A stretch of DNA of 64,000 bases from Symbioplanes lichenis (GTDB lineage: Bacteria > Actinomycetota > Actinomycetes > Mycobacteriales > Micromonosporaceae), in the NCBI RefSeq assembly GCF_030709675.1, contig NZ_JAUZQD010000001.1, forward strand, positions 124,001 to 188,000. The letters are read 5' to 3'. The notes beneath the pieces are model-generated. The model was given only the letters and a program-made list of their open reading frames with translations, ran no database searches and had not been told where the DNA came from. Made by a program: the position numbers and the translations under genes. Below are positions 24,363 through 33,508 of the stretch, piece after piece. Within the stretch, counting starts at the first letter, position 1, and every line of letters begins with the position of its first letter.

Positions 24363-26672
24363 GTGACCCCTGTGCTCGCACCGGAGCGCGCCCCCGTGGT
24401 CCGGCCGGCCGGTCGGCGCGCTTCCGCGCTGCCGCCGTACGCCCGGGTGGTGTCCCGGTCCTTCCTGGCCGTCGGCGCCGCACTCGTGGCGCTGCTGGTC
24501 GCGGGTCCGGCGCCGGTCCAGGACGCGGCCGGCCTGATCGGCATCGTCGCCGCCCTGTCCGCGGTGTGGTTCGGCGCCCTGCGCATCGCCGTGCCCGCCG
24601 ACCGCCGACCATGGGTGCACATGGGGGTCGCCGGGCTGCTCTTCCTCGCGGGCATGATCGTGCGGGCCGCCGTGCCCGGGGCGGGCGAGTCCCCGCCGAC
24701 GATCCGGTCGCTCTGGCCCGACGCGTTCGTCGTGCCGGGCTATCTGGTGATGGGGTACGCGTTCGCGAGCATGCTGCGCCGCCGCCGGGCCGACGACGAT
24801 GATCCGGCGCGCAGCGACGCCCTGCTCGTCGGGGCGGCCGCCGCGTTCATGGCGTGGACGTTCGTCATGTCGCCGACGATCGACCAGAGCGGCGGCATCG
24901 ACCCGATCCGGGTGGCCAACGCGTTCTTCCCGGTCCTCGACGTCGTGCTGCTGATGCTGGTCGTGCAGCTCGCCCTGGCCGGCGGCGTGCGCGCGCCCGC
25001 CCTGTGGCTGCTCATCGCCGGGTCCGGCACGATGCTCGCCGGCGACCTGCTCTTCATGCTGCGCGACAACGAGATCGCGGACCCGTCGCTCACCACGATC
25101 AACACGCTCTTCACGGGCGCGTTCCTGCTCTTCGGCGCGGGCACGCTGCACCCCTCGATGCGGACGCTCACCGAGCCGCAGCACGTGATCGTGCGGACGC
25201 TCGGCAAGCCGCGCATGGTGGCGATCGCGTTGCTGGTCACCGTGCCGGTCGTCGTGACGACCGTGCAGTCGATGCACGGGCCGCTCGACGGCACGGTCCG
25301 GGCCGCTCTGTGCGTACTCATGATCATGGCCGTGCTGTGGCGGGTGGTGCGCTCGAACGACTCGCGCGCCCGGGCGGAGAGCGCCGGCCGGCGCCGGGCC
25401 ACCCATGACGCCCTCACCGACCTGCCCAACCGCGAGCTGCTCACCGAGACGATCACCGCGTGGGGCGACCGGGCGGCGGCCGAGGGGCAGGAGATCAGCC
25501 TGCTGTTCATCGACCTCGACCGGTTCAAGATGATCAACGACCACTGGGGGCACCGGGTCGGCGACGAGCTGCTGTGCGCGGTCGCGGGCCGGCTCGGCGC
25601 CATCGTGCGCGGCACCGATCTGGTGTGCCGGATCGGCGGCGACGAGTTCGTGATCGCGCTGGCCAGCCCCTCGCACACGGCGACGGCGGAGTCGCTGGCC
25701 ACCCGGGTGCTCGCCGAGTTCGGGCGGCCGTTCGAGCTGTCGGTGGGCAGCGTCGTCGTCTCGGCCTCGATCGGCGTGGCCAAGACGGGCGGCGGCGCCC
25801 AGGCGCTCGAGCTGATCCGCGACGCCGACACGGCCATGAACAAGGTGAAGGGCTCGGGGCGCAACGCCTACGCGCTGTTCGACAGCTCGCTGCGCGACGA
25901 CGTCCGCGACCGGCTGATGCTCGAGCAGGCGTTGCGGGGCGCGCTGGAGCGCGGCGAGCTCTACGCCACGTACCAGCCGATCGTGGATCTGGGCACCGGC
26001 GAGCGCGAGGGCTTCGAGACGCTGATGCGCTGGGAGCACCCCGAGCTCGGGGCGGTGTCGCCGCTGCGGTTCATCCCGATCGCCGAGGAGACCGGCCTGA
26101 TCGTCGAGGCCGGGGCGTGGCTGCTGCGCGAGTCCGTGCACCAGCTCGCCGCCTGGCGGGCGGCCGCCGCGCCGGGGTCGCGCCCGCTGCACGTGTCGGT
26201 CAACGTGTCCGTCCGTCAGCTGCGCGACAAGGCGCTGGTCGGGGTGGTGCGCGAGGTGCTGGCCGAGACCGGGCTGCCGCCCGGGGCGCTGTGGCTGGAG
26301 ATCACCGAGTCGGGCGTGATGGAGGATCTGGAGACGGCCCTCGCCACGCTCGACGAGCTGCACGCGCTCGGCGTCGTCATGGCCGTCGACGACTTCGGCA
26401 CCGGCTACTCGTCGCTGAGCTATCTCAACCGGCTGCCGGTGGGCGTCGTGAAGCTGGACCGCTCGTTCGTCTCGCAGGTCGGCACGGGCGGCTCCGAGGA
26501 GCAGATCGTCCGGGCGGTGCTCGCCCTGGCCGGCGCCCTCGGCCTGCGCGTGGTGGCCGAGGGCGTCGAGACGGAGGTGCAGCGCGACTGGCTGCGGGAC
26601 CAGGGCTGCGAGCTCGGGCAGGGCTGGCTCTTCGGCAAGCCGCTACGGGCGGCGGCCTTCACATCGGCGTGA
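24363..26672 (+). CDS. Membrane GGDEF-EAL protein (cyclic-di-GMP synthesis/hydrolysis)
   Basis: 769 residues, GTG start with GATCAT six bases upstream. About nine N-terminal membrane helices (to residue ~340) form a membrane sensor. The GGDEF domain (about 350-510) has the intact signature CRIGGDEF and a canonical RxxD inhibitory site (RGTD) five residues before it. The EAL domain (about 525-765) has EGFETLMRW (E-T-L in place of EAL, which keeps the metal-binding Glu), NVSVRQL, EITES, DDFGTGYSSL, KLDRSF and AEGVET. All main catalytic residues are present, so both activities are possible. Its last eight residues lie in a tandem-duplicated segment. Confidence 0.92.
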   Translation: MTPVLAPERAPVVRPAGRRASALPPYARVVSRSFLAVGAALVALLVAGPAPVQDAAGLIGIVAALSAVWFGALRIAVPADRRPWVHMGVAGLLFLAGMIVRAAVPGAGESPPTIRSLWPDAFVVPGYLVMGYAFASMLRRRRADDDDPARSDALLVGAAAAFMAWTFVMSPTIDQSGGIDPIRVANAFFPVLDVVLLMLVVQLALAGGVRAPALWLLIAGSGTMLAGDLLFMLRDNEIADPSLTTINTLFTGAFLLFGAGTLHPSMRTLTEPQHVIVRTLGKPRMVAIALLVTVPVVVTTVQSMHGPLDGTVRAALCVLMIMAVLWRVVRSNDSRARAESAGRRRATHDALTDLPNRELLTETITAWGDRAAAEGQEISLLFIDLDRFKMINDHWGHRVGDELLCAVAGRLGAIVRGTDLVCRIGGDEFVIALASPSHTATAESLATRVLAEFGRPFELSVGSVVVSASIGVAKTGGGAQALELIRDADTAMNKVKGSGRNAYALFDSSLRDDVRDRLMLEQALRGALERGELYATYQPIVDLGTGEREGFETLMRWEHPELGAVSPLRFIPIAEETGLIVEAGAWLLRESVHQLAAWRAAAAPGSRPLHVSVNVSVRQLRDKALVGVVREVLAETGLPPGALWLEITESGVMEDLETALATLDELHALGVVMAVDDFGTGYSSLSYLNRLPVGVVKLDRSFVSQVGTGGSEEQIVRAVLALAGALGLRVVAEGVETEVQRDWLRDQGCELGQGWLFGKPLRAAAFTSA

Positions 26673-26738
26673 GCACACCTTGCCGCGGCCGAGGCGGCGG
26701 CCTTCACATCGGCGTGAGCACGACCTTGCCCCGGCCGT
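26649..26738. repeat. 45-bp tandem duplication joining two convergent gene ends
   Basis: A 28-base identical block (26649-26676 and 26694-26721) plus flanking near-identical bases repeats with a 45-base period; one base is inserted in the right copy after the block. The left copy carries the stop codon of the GGDEF/EAL gene; the right copy carries the stop codon and last codons of the minus-strand reductase. Confidence 0.85.
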
Positions 26739-27582
26739 GGCGGCTCTCGACCGCCGCGTGCGCCGCGGCCACCTCGTCCAGCGGGTAGCCACGGATCGGC
26801 AGGACCAGATCGGGCTGCGCGACGACGGCGGCGAGCCGCTCCGGATCACGCCCGGCCCGCACCACACGGGCGCCGTGCCCGGCCGCCGCGGCGTCGTCCA
26901 CGATCGTGCCGACCCGCTCCCCCGGCACGCCCAGGGCGATCGACTGCGCGACGGCTTCCCCGCCCGCGGCGTCCAGCGCCACGGTCACCTTCCGGCCGAG
27001 GGCCCGCACGGCTTCGACCAGCCCTTCCCCGTACGCCACCGGCAGCGCACCCAGCGACCGCAGATAGTCGTGGTTGCCGGGGCTCGCCGTGCCGATCACC
27101 GTGGCGCCCGCCTTCCGGGCCAGCTGGACCGCGAGCGTGCCCACCGAGCCGGCCGCCGCGTGCACGAGCAGGACGTCCCCCGTGGTGACGTCCAGCTCGA
27201 GCAGCGCCCCGGAAGCCGTCTGCGCCGCCGCGACCATCCCCGCCGCCGTGGCGAAGTCGAGATGCTCCGGCTTCGGAACGGCGTTGGCGACCGGCACCAC
27301 AACGTGGGTGGCGTGCCCGCTCAGCATCGTCGAGCCCAGCACCGGCGTCCCGATCGGCAGGTCGCCTTTCTCCACGACGCCCGCGTACTCCTGGCCGATC
27401 CGTTGCGGGAACACGATCGGCAGTCCTGGCATGACGCCTTGCCGCACGGCGACGTCGAAGGGCTGCACGCCGGCGGCGGCCACGCGCACCCGGACCTCGC
27501 CGGGGCCGGGCTCCGGATCGGGCAGCTCGGCGACGCGCAGGACCCCGGGGCCGCCGAAGCGGTCGAACACGACAGCTCTCAT
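26704..27582 (-). CDS. Quinone-oxidoreductase-type NADP-dependent dehydrogenase (MDR superfamily)
   Basis: 292 residues. MDR pattern: the N-terminal GroES-like region MRAVVFDRFGGPGVLRVAE ... PGEVRVRVAAAGV, and a cofactor loop HAAAGSVGTLAVQLARKAGA with AxxGxxG. The Cys/His ligands for catalytic or structural zinc are lacking, so it belongs with the zinc-free quinone oxidoreductases. The ATG overlaps the stop codon of the upstream membrane-protein gene (ATGA), so the two are co-translated. The substrate is probably a quinone or enone. Confidence 0.9.
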   Translation of the reverse strand: MRAVVFDRFGGPGVLRVAELPDPEPGPGEVRVRVAAAGVQPFDVAVRQGVMPGLPIVFPQRIGQEYAGVVEKGDLPIGTPVLGSTMLSGHATHVVVPVANAVPKPEHLDFATAAGMVAAAQTASGALLELDVTTGDVLLVHAAAGSVGTLAVQLARKAGATVIGTASPGNHDYLRSLGALPVAYGEGLVEAVRALGRKVTVALDAAGGEAVAQSIALGVPGERVGTIVDDAAAAGHGARVVRAGRDPERLAAVVAQPDLVLPIRGYPLDEVAAAHAAVESRHGRGKVVLTPM

Positions 27583-28097
27583 GCGGCCGATCGTGCAAGG
27601 TAAACATTGGTTGAGGTCAAGCGCGGGCGGACCGGCGGCCGCAGCATCGCGCGCACGAGGATCGCGGTCCACCCGGCCGACCAGAGCAACAGCGCCACCG
27701 CGATCGGGCCGAGGACGAGGACGGCCAGGCCGGCGCCGAGGTTGGCGCCGGCGACCGGCGCGGTCACGGCGCGGCCGATGAGCCCGATCGTCCCGCCCGC
27801 GACCGCCACCGCCGGGACGACCAGCCACCACCGCGGCGAGATGCGGCGGGTGACGGTGGCCCAGCCGAGCACCGCCACGGTCGCGACCGCCAGGAGCAGG
27901 CCGAAGACGCCCGCGGCGGCCTCCACGCCCGGCGCGATCTGCGGCGGCCGCACCGCGTAGCCGGCTTCCGGGCCCGCCGGCACCGCGCCCTGCGGCCCGA
28001 TCCACCACCAGGCCACCGTCGCGTTGACCACGGTGAACGCCCCGATGCCCAGCGTCCCGACGGTGAACCGGCCCAGCCAATTGATGAAGTCCGTCAT
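27579..28097 (-). CDS. Four-helix membrane protein
   Basis: 172 residues with four hydrophobic segments (about 15-33, 62-82, 92-112, 120-145) and short loops; N-terminus MTDFINWLGRFTVG. No catalytic motif. It ends in ATGA overlap with the quinone-type reductase, forming a two-gene operon. GGAAGG about 10 bases before the ATG may be the ribosome-binding site. The role is unknown; a membrane partner for the reductase is a guess from the coupling. Confidence 0.8.
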   Translation of the reverse strand: MTDFINWLGRFTVGTLGIGAFTVVNATVAWWWIGPQGAVPAGPEAGYAVRPPQIAPGVEAAAGVFGLLLAVATVAVLGWATVTRRISPRWWLVVPAVAVAGGTIGLIGRAVTAPVAGANLGAGLAVLVLGPIAVALLLWSAGWTAILVRAMLRPPVRPRLTSTNVYLARSAA

Positions 28098-28206
28098 GGG
28101 AGAAGAGCCTTCCGCGCGGCGCGCGGCCGGACGTGAGTAGCCGTACTCAGCCCGGCCCGGCAGGCGGCTCAGATCACGGGTTACCCGCCGCAGCCGTGAT
28201 CATGTT

Positions 28207-28220
28207 TGGGAGCGCTTCCG
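28207..28220. promoter_or_regulatory. LacI-family operator-like site
   Basis: TGGGAGCGCTTCCG matches 12 of 14 positions of the TGGGAGCGCTCCCA box bound by actinomycete sugar regulators such as CebR (recalled consensus). It lies 52 bases before the small membrane protein gene, in a non-coding stretch. Confidence 0.45.
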
Positions 28221-28271
28221 GCGGGGGTACATGGCGCGCCGCCACACCCCCACCAGAATCGAGGCTCTCCG

Positions 28272-28418
28272 ATGTCCATCCAGGGACTGTTCTATCTCAT
28301 CGCCGTGATCCTGCTTGTCCTCGCCGCCCTGCCGATCGGCACGCGGGGCGTCTCGCTCGCGCTGCTCGGCGCCGCGTTCGCGCTGCTCGCCTACAGCTGG
28401 GACACCATCACGGCGTGA
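28272..28418 (+). CDS. Small two-helix membrane protein
   Basis: 48 residues: MSIQGLFYLIAVILLVLAALP, a short polar turn with GTRGVS, then a second hydrophobic helix LALLGAAFALLAYSW. Both strands of the hairpin would be in the membrane. It follows a LacI-type operator-like site. Its last 11 bases overlap the end of the GH13 gene on the other strand. Small proteins of this form are frequent in Actinoplanes-like genomes; the function is unknown. Confidence 0.7.
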   Translation: MSIQGLFYLIAVILLVLAALPIGTRGVSLALLGAAFALLAYSWDTITA

Positions 28419-30102
28419 CCTGCCGCCGGTAGACGACGAGCTGCCACGGCTCGAGGACCCAGTTCTCCGGGGCCGGGGCGTTGGTCAGGACGAGCTCCTG
28501 CCACGCCCCGGCGTCCGGCACCTCGGCCGTCACGGGCTCCCCGGTGAAGTTGCCGATCACGAGCAGTTCCGTGGAGCCGTGCCGGCGGGTGTACGCGTAC
28601 AGGCGCTCGTCGGCCGGCATCAGCATGGTGAAGTCGCCGTACACGACCGCGGGCTCGTCGTGCCGCAGCGCGATCAGCCGGCGGTAGAAGTGGTAGACCG
28701 AGTCCGGATCGGCGACCGCCGCGGCGGCGTTGATCTCCTTGTGGTTCGGGTTGACCGCCAGCCACGGCGTGCCCGTGGTGAAGCCGGCCTGCGCCGAGGA
28801 GTCCCACTGCATCGGCGTACGGGCGTTGTCGCGGCTGCGGGCCCGGAGCACGGTGAGCACCTCCTCCGGCGAGCGGCCCTCGTGCTCCGTCGCCTGCGCG
28901 TAGTGCCCGAGCGCCTCGATGTCGCGGAAGTCGGCGATCGTGCCGAACGGATAGTTCGTCATGCCGAGCTCTTCGCCCTGATAGACGTACGGGGTGCCGC
29001 GGTGCAGGTGCAGCACGCCGCCGAGCATCTTGGCCGAGCGCTCCCGCCACTCGGGTGAGTCGTCGCCGTAGCGCGACACGACCCGCGGCTGGTCGTGGTT
29101 GTTCCAGTAGAGACTGTTCCAGCCCTTCTCCCGCAGGCCGGCCTGCCACCGGGCGAAGATGCCCTTGAGCTTGGTGAGCTGCAACGGGTAGAGCTGCCAC
29201 GGGTCCGCACCCCGGTCCACCCACACGTGGTCGAAGTTGAAGACCATGTCGACCTCGCCGCGCGCGGGGTCGGTGTACTTGACCGCCTCCTCGACGGTCA
29301 CGCCCGGCATCTCGCCGACGGTCAGCAGCGCCTCCCGGCCGGCGAAGACCCGCTCGTGCATCTCGTGCAGGAACTCGTGGTTGCGCGGGCCGTGCATGTA
29401 GTGCGGGGCGCCCTGGCCGTAGAGCGAACCGGGCGCGACGGCGCCGTCCGGCAGCGAGACGTCCTTGGAGATGTGGTCGATGACGTCCATCCGGAACCCG
29501 TCGACGCCGCGGTCGAGCCACCAGTTCATCATCTCGTACACCGCGTCGCGGACCGCCGGGTTCTCCCAGTTGAGGTCCGGCTGCTTGCGGCTGAAGATGT
29601 GCAGGTAATACTCGCCGGTGGCCGGGTCGTACTCCCACGCGGAGCCGCCGAAGACCGAGCCCCAGTTGGTCGGCTCGGCGCCGGGCGTGCCGGGCTCGAA
29701 ACCCTCGCGGGCCGGGCGCCACCAGTACCAGTCACGCTTCGGGCTGTCCTTCGACAGCCGGCTCTCGGCGAACCACGGGTGCTCGTCGGAGGAGTGGTTG
29801 ACGACCAGGTCCATGACGAGCTTCATGCCGCGGTCGTGGATGCCGGCCAGCAGCTCGTCGAAGTCGGCCAGGGTGCCGAAGACCGGCTCGATGTCCTGGT
29901 AGTCGCTGATGTCGTAGCCGTTGTCGTCCTGCGGCGACGGATAGATCGGCGACAGCCACACCACGTCGACGCCCAGCCCGGCGATGTGGTCCAGATGGTC
30001 GATGATCCCGCGGAGGTCCCCCATCCCGTCGCCGTCCGCATCGGCGAAGCTGCGCGGATAGATCTGATAGACGACGGCACTGTGCCACCACGGGTTGTCC
30101 AT
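28408..30102 (-). CDS. GH13 alpha-glucosidase (oligo-1,6-glucosidase type)
   Basis: 564 residues, the usual length of GH13 oligo-1,6-/alpha-glucosidases. Conserved regions: YQIYPRSFADADGDGMGDL, MDLVVNHSSDEHPWF, the nucleophile Asp in GFRMDVIDHISKD, the acid/base Glu in LTVGEMPGV, and NNHDQPRVVSRYG with the third Asp. QGEELGM and the C-terminal beta domain follow. It releases glucose from the non-reducing end of short alpha-glucosides in the cytoplasm. The ATG has an AGAGGGA site. It is divergent from the glycosyltransferase operon across 61 bases, so the two are probably linked in glucan metabolism. Confidence 0.94.
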   Translation of the reverse strand: MDNPWWHSAVVYQIYPRSFADADGDGMGDLRGIIDHLDHIAGLGVDVVWLSPIYPSPQDDNGYDISDYQDIEPVFGTLADFDELLAGIHDRGMKLVMDLVVNHSSDEHPWFAESRLSKDSPKRDWYWWRPAREGFEPGTPGAEPTNWGSVFGGSAWEYDPATGEYYLHIFSRKQPDLNWENPAVRDAVYEMMNWWLDRGVDGFRMDVIDHISKDVSLPDGAVAPGSLYGQGAPHYMHGPRNHEFLHEMHERVFAGREALLTVGEMPGVTVEEAVKYTDPARGEVDMVFNFDHVWVDRGADPWQLYPLQLTKLKGIFARWQAGLREKGWNSLYWNNHDQPRVVSRYGDDSPEWRERSAKMLGGVLHLHRGTPYVYQGEELGMTNYPFGTIADFRDIEALGHYAQATEHEGRSPEEVLTVLRARSRDNARTPMQWDSSAQAGFTTGTPWLAVNPNHKEINAAAAVADPDSVYHFYRRLIALRHDEPAVVYGDFTMLMPADERLYAYTRRHGSTELLVIGNFTGEPVTAEVPDAGAWQELVLTNAPAPENWVLEPWQLVVYRRQVTP

Positions 30103-30163
30103 GGTCCCTCTTTAACACGCAAACCACGGACGAAACACGCGTTCCCCTCCCATACTCGGGATC

Positions 30164-31174
30164 ATGAGGGTCGCGCTGCTCGGACCGATCGCCTGGCGTA
30201 CGCCCCCGGTGCACTACGGGCCGTGGGAACTGGTCACGAGCCTGCTCGCCGAGGGCCTGACCGCGCGGGGCGTGGACGTGACACTGTTCGCCACGCTCGA
30301 CTCGGTCACCAAGGCCACGCTCGACGGTGTCGCGGTGCACGGCTACGAGGAGGACCCGGACCTCGACGGCCGCGTGTGGGAGGCGCTGCACGTGGCGTAC
30401 GCGCTGGGCCGCTCGAAGGAGTTCGACCTGGTCCACAACCACCTCGACTGGCTGCCGCTCGCCTTCTCGGAGCACTGCGCGGCGCCGTTGCTCACCACGA
30501 TCCACGGCTTCTCGGGGCGGAACATCCTGCCCGCGTACCGGCGGGGACGCTCGGCCTACGTGTCGATCTCGGACGCCGACCGCAGCCACGACCTGGACTA
30601 TCTCGGCACGGTCTATCACGGCGTGGACGTGGAGACGCTGCCGTTCTCGGCCACCGGCGGCGACGACCTGATCTGTTTCGGGCGCATCCATCCGGACAAG
30701 GGCACCGATCTGGCCATCGAGATCGCGCGCCGGGCCGGGCGGCGGCTGACACTGTGCGGGATCGTGCAGGACGAGGCGTACTTCCACGAGCGGGTCGAGC
30801 CGCACATCGACGGCGACCAGGTCGTCTACCTGGGATCCGTCGGGCCGGCCGACCGGGCGCGCGTGCTCGGGAGCGGCGCGGCGCTGCTGCACCCGATCCG
30901 GTTCGCCGAGCCGTTCGGGCTCTCCGTCGTGGAGTCGATGATCTGCGGGACGCCCGTGGTCGCGTACCGGAAGGGGTCCATGCCGGAGGTCGTCGACGAG
31001 GGCGTCACCGGGCGGCTGGTCGGCGACGTGGACCAGGCGGTGGCGGCCGTCGAGGGCATCGGGCGGCTGGACCGGGCGGCGTGCCGGGCCCGCGCGCGCA
31101 GCCGCTTTTCCGCCGACCGCATGGTCGACGACTACCTGGCGATGTATCGCAAACTTCTCAGCCGAACGGCTTGA
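30164..31174 (+). CDS. GT4 glycosyltransferase
   Basis: 336 residues, GT-B fold. N-terminal MRVALLGPIAWRTPPVHYGPWE carries the acceptor-side loop; the C-terminal domain has the sugar-nucleotide region FGRIHPDKGTDLAIEIA and the E-x7-E motif HPIRFAEPFGLSVVESM typical of retaining GT4 enzymes. Donor not predictable (often GDP-mannose or UDP-glucose). ATG with CATACT seven bases upstream and no ribosome-binding site: leaderless first gene. About 106 bases separate it from the next glycosyltransferase. Confidence 0.9.
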   Translation: MRVALLGPIAWRTPPVHYGPWELVTSLLAEGLTARGVDVTLFATLDSVTKATLDGVAVHGYEEDPDLDGRVWEALHVAYALGRSKEFDLVHNHLDWLPLAFSEHCAAPLLTTIHGFSGRNILPAYRRGRSAYVSISDADRSHDLDYLGTVYHGVDVETLPFSATGGDDLICFGRIHPDKGTDLAIEIARRAGRRLTLCGIVQDEAYFHERVEPHIDGDQVVYLGSVGPADRARVLGSGAALLHPIRFAEPFGLSVVESMICGTPVVAYRKGSMPEVVDEGVTGRLVGDVDQAVAAVEGIGRLDRAACRARARSRFSADRMVDDYLAMYRKLLSRTA

Positions 31175-31280
31175 TTTTGTTACCGTCGAATTAACCATTC
31201 GCGGCGATTCTCCGAAAGGTTCTATTTCTGCACTTCCGCGCGCGCGGGGAGGCGGCCGCCTGATCAGAAAGGGCCCTGTC

Positions 31281-32426
31281 ATGCCCGTGACCTACGGTTT
31301 TCTGAGCACCTATCCGCCGACGCAATGCGGGTTGGCGACCTTCAATGCGGCGCTCGCCGGCCATTTGACCGGCGGCGCGCCCGGCAGCGGGGTCGTGCGG
31401 CTGCTCGACGCGGACGCGGCCGACGGCGGTGGCCTGGCGATCGACCGCGCGGCACCCCGGGTGGTGCACACCTGGCCGACGGGTACGCCCGGCGGCTGGA
31501 CCGCCGCGGCGAACGCCCTCAACCGCTTCGACGTCGCGATCGTCCAGCACGAGTACGGCATCTACCCCGGCGCCGACGGCGACGAGGTGCTGCCCCTGCT
31601 GCGCGCCCTGCGGGTCCCCACGATCGTCGTGCTGCACACCGTTCTCACCACGCCGTCGCCGTCGCAGCGCTCGGTGCTGGAACGCATCGTGGCCGCCGCC
31701 GACGCCGTCGTGACGATGACCGACACCGCGCGGCAACGGCTGACCGGCGGCTACCGGGTCGACCCGCGCAAGGTGACCGTGATCCCGCACGGCGCCGCGA
31801 GCCACACGAGCGTGCCGCGGGAACGTCACGACGTCCCGCACCTGCTGACGTGGGGGCTGCTCGGGCCGGGCAAGGGCATCGAGTGGGCGCTGCGGGCGCT
31901 GGCGCACCTGCCCGAGCCGGTCTACACGGTCGCCGGGCGTACGCATCCGAAGGTGCTCGAACACCACGGCGACGTCTACCGCGACTCGCTGAAGGCCCTC
32001 GCCGCCGAGCTGGGCGTCGCCGAGCGGGTGCGCTGGGAGGACGTGTACCTCGACGAGACCGCGCTGAGCCGGCTGATCCGCTCCGCCGACGTGGTCGTGC
32101 TCCCGTACGACTCCACCGAGCAGGTCACCTCCGGCGTGCTGATCGAGGCCGTCGGCGCCGGCGTGCCCGTGGTCGCGACCGAGTTCCCGCACGCCGTCGA
32201 GCTGCTCGCCGACGGGCCGGGCATCCTCGTGCCGCACCAGGACCCCGAGGCGATGGCCGCCGCGATCCGGCACCTTGTCCAGGCGCCGGACGTCACCGGG
32301 CATCTCACCGGGCTGGCCGGCGGTCCGACGCTGCGGTGGCCCGCGGTCGCCCATCGCTACCAGAGCCTCGCTGCCCGGTTGCTCGCCGCGCGTACGCCCG
32401 TCGCTGTCGCTTCGGTGCCCGCATGA
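31281..32426 (+). CDS. GT4-like glycosyltransferase
   Basis: 381 residues with a GAAAGGG ribosome-binding site. Starts with the FLSTYPPTQCGLATF pattern of a GT4 subgroup; contains VQHEYGIYPG, IPHGA, LLGPGKGIEWALRAL and the acidic region PYDSTEQVTSGVLIEAVGAGVPVV in the donor domain. Many actinomycetes have this protein next to the one described at the next position and a GH130 gene. ATGA overlap with the following gene shows tight coupling. It probably extends or branches a mannose- or glucose-containing oligosaccharide. Confidence 0.88.
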   Translation: MPVTYGFLSTYPPTQCGLATFNAALAGHLTGGAPGSGVVRLLDADAADGGGLAIDRAAPRVVHTWPTGTPGGWTAAANALNRFDVAIVQHEYGIYPGADGDEVLPLLRALRVPTIVVLHTVLTTPSPSQRSVLERIVAAADAVVTMTDTARQRLTGGYRVDPRKVTVIPHGAASHTSVPRERHDVPHLLTWGLLGPGKGIEWALRALAHLPEPVYTVAGRTHPKVLEHHGDVYRDSLKALAAELGVAERVRWEDVYLDETALSRLIRSADVVVLPYDSTEQVTSGVLIEAVGAGVPVVATEFPHAVELLADGPGILVPHQDPEAMAAAIRHLVQAPDVTGHLTGLAGGPTLRWPAVAHRYQSLAARLLAARTPVAVASVPA

Positions 32427-33508
32427 GTGTGACCCTGCGGCTCGTACCGCCGCCGCTGCAGTTGATCGACGCGCCGGAGCCCAGCTGGGCGCACCTCGCC
32501 CGGCTCTCCGACGACACCGGGCTGCTCGAGCACGCCCGCCACGCCATCCCGCGCCGCGAGCACGGCTACTGCGTCGACGACGTCGCCCGGGGACTGCTCG
32601 TGGCGGCCCGCGAGGTGCAACCGACCGCCCAGGTCACGGCGCTCGCCGAACGCTGGCTCGGCTTCGTCACGCACGCGATGGCGGCGGACGGGCGGGTGCG
32701 CAACCGGCTCTCGTACGACCGGCGCTGGCTCGACGAGCCGAGCACCGGCGACTGGTGGGGACGGGCGCTGCACGGGCTCGGCACCGCCGCCGCGCGCAGC
32801 ACCGTGCCGTGGATCAGGCGCGAGGCGCGTACGGCGTTCCTGATCGGCGCCCGGCAGCGCTCGCCCTGGCCGCGCGCGATGGCCTTCGCCGGGCTCGGCG
32901 CCGCGGCCCTGCTCCGCGCCGACTCCTCCTGCCGCGAGGCCGCCGAGCTGCTGGCCGACGCGGCCACCGTGATCGGCCTGCCGGGCGGCGACCCGGAGTG
33001 GGTGTGGCCCGAGCGCGAGCTCACCTACGCCAACCCGGCGCTCGCCGAGGTGCTGATCCACGCCGGCGACCTGCTCGGCGACGAGCCGCTGCTCACCGAC
33101 GGCCTGCGGATGCTGCGCTGGCTCTGCGCCATGCAGGAGCACGAGGGCCATCTGTCGACGGTCCCGGTGGGCGGGTGGCGGCCGGGCACGCCGAAGCACC
33201 GGTACGACCAGCAGCCGATCGAGGCGGCCTGCACCGCCGACGCGTGCGCCACCGCCGCGGCCGTCACCGGCGACGACGCCTGGGACGCCCCGTTGTTCCA
33301 GGCGATCGCGTGGTTCCTCGGCGACAACGACGGCGGATTTGTCATGTACGACCCCCTGACTGGTGGATGTCATGACGGTTTGACCCCGGATGGCCCTAAT
33401 CTGAACCAAGGAGCCGAATCCACTCTCGCCCTCGTCGCCACGCTGCAGCACGCCCGCGCGTGGGCAGCCCGGCGCGGCGCGACCCGACCGTCAGGGGGAC
33501 TGGCGTGA
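32423..33508 (+). CDS. (alpha/alpha)6-toroid-like protein linked to glycosyltransferases
   Basis: 361 residues; ATG overlaps the preceding stop (ATGA). Helical repeats with aromatic and acidic residues in the style of (alpha/alpha)6 barrels: HGYCVDDVARGLLVAAR, STGDWWGRALHGLGTAAA, GDPEWVWPERELTYANPALAE, HRYDQQPIEAACTADA, GPNLNQGAESTLALVATLQ. Acidic residues in DD, DWW and EW positions could act on a sugar, but no family nucleophile is certain. Often labelled a glycosyltransferase only from context. Its stop overlaps the GH130 start by four bases. Confidence 0.75.
   Translation: MSVTLRLVPPPLQLIDAPEPSWAHLARLSDDTGLLEHARHAIPRREHGYCVDDVARGLLVAAREVQPTAQVTALAERWLGFVTHAMAADGRVRNRLSYDRRWLDEPSTGDWWGRALHGLGTAAARSTVPWIRREARTAFLIGARQRSPWPRAMAFAGLGAAALLRADSSCREAAELLADAATVIGLPGGDPEWVWPERELTYANPALAEVLIHAGDLLGDEPLLTDGLRMLRWLCAMQEHEGHLSTVPVGGWRPGTPKHRYDQQPIEAACTADACATAAAVTGDDAWDAPLFQAIAWFLGDNDGGFVMYDPLTGGCHDGLTPDGPNLNQGAESTLALVATLQHARAWAARRGATRPSGGLA

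Noticed and set aside
29030..29050. A second GAGCGCTCCC sequence like a LacI operator
   Set aside because: It is inside the GH13 coding sequence in normal codon context, without a nearby start.
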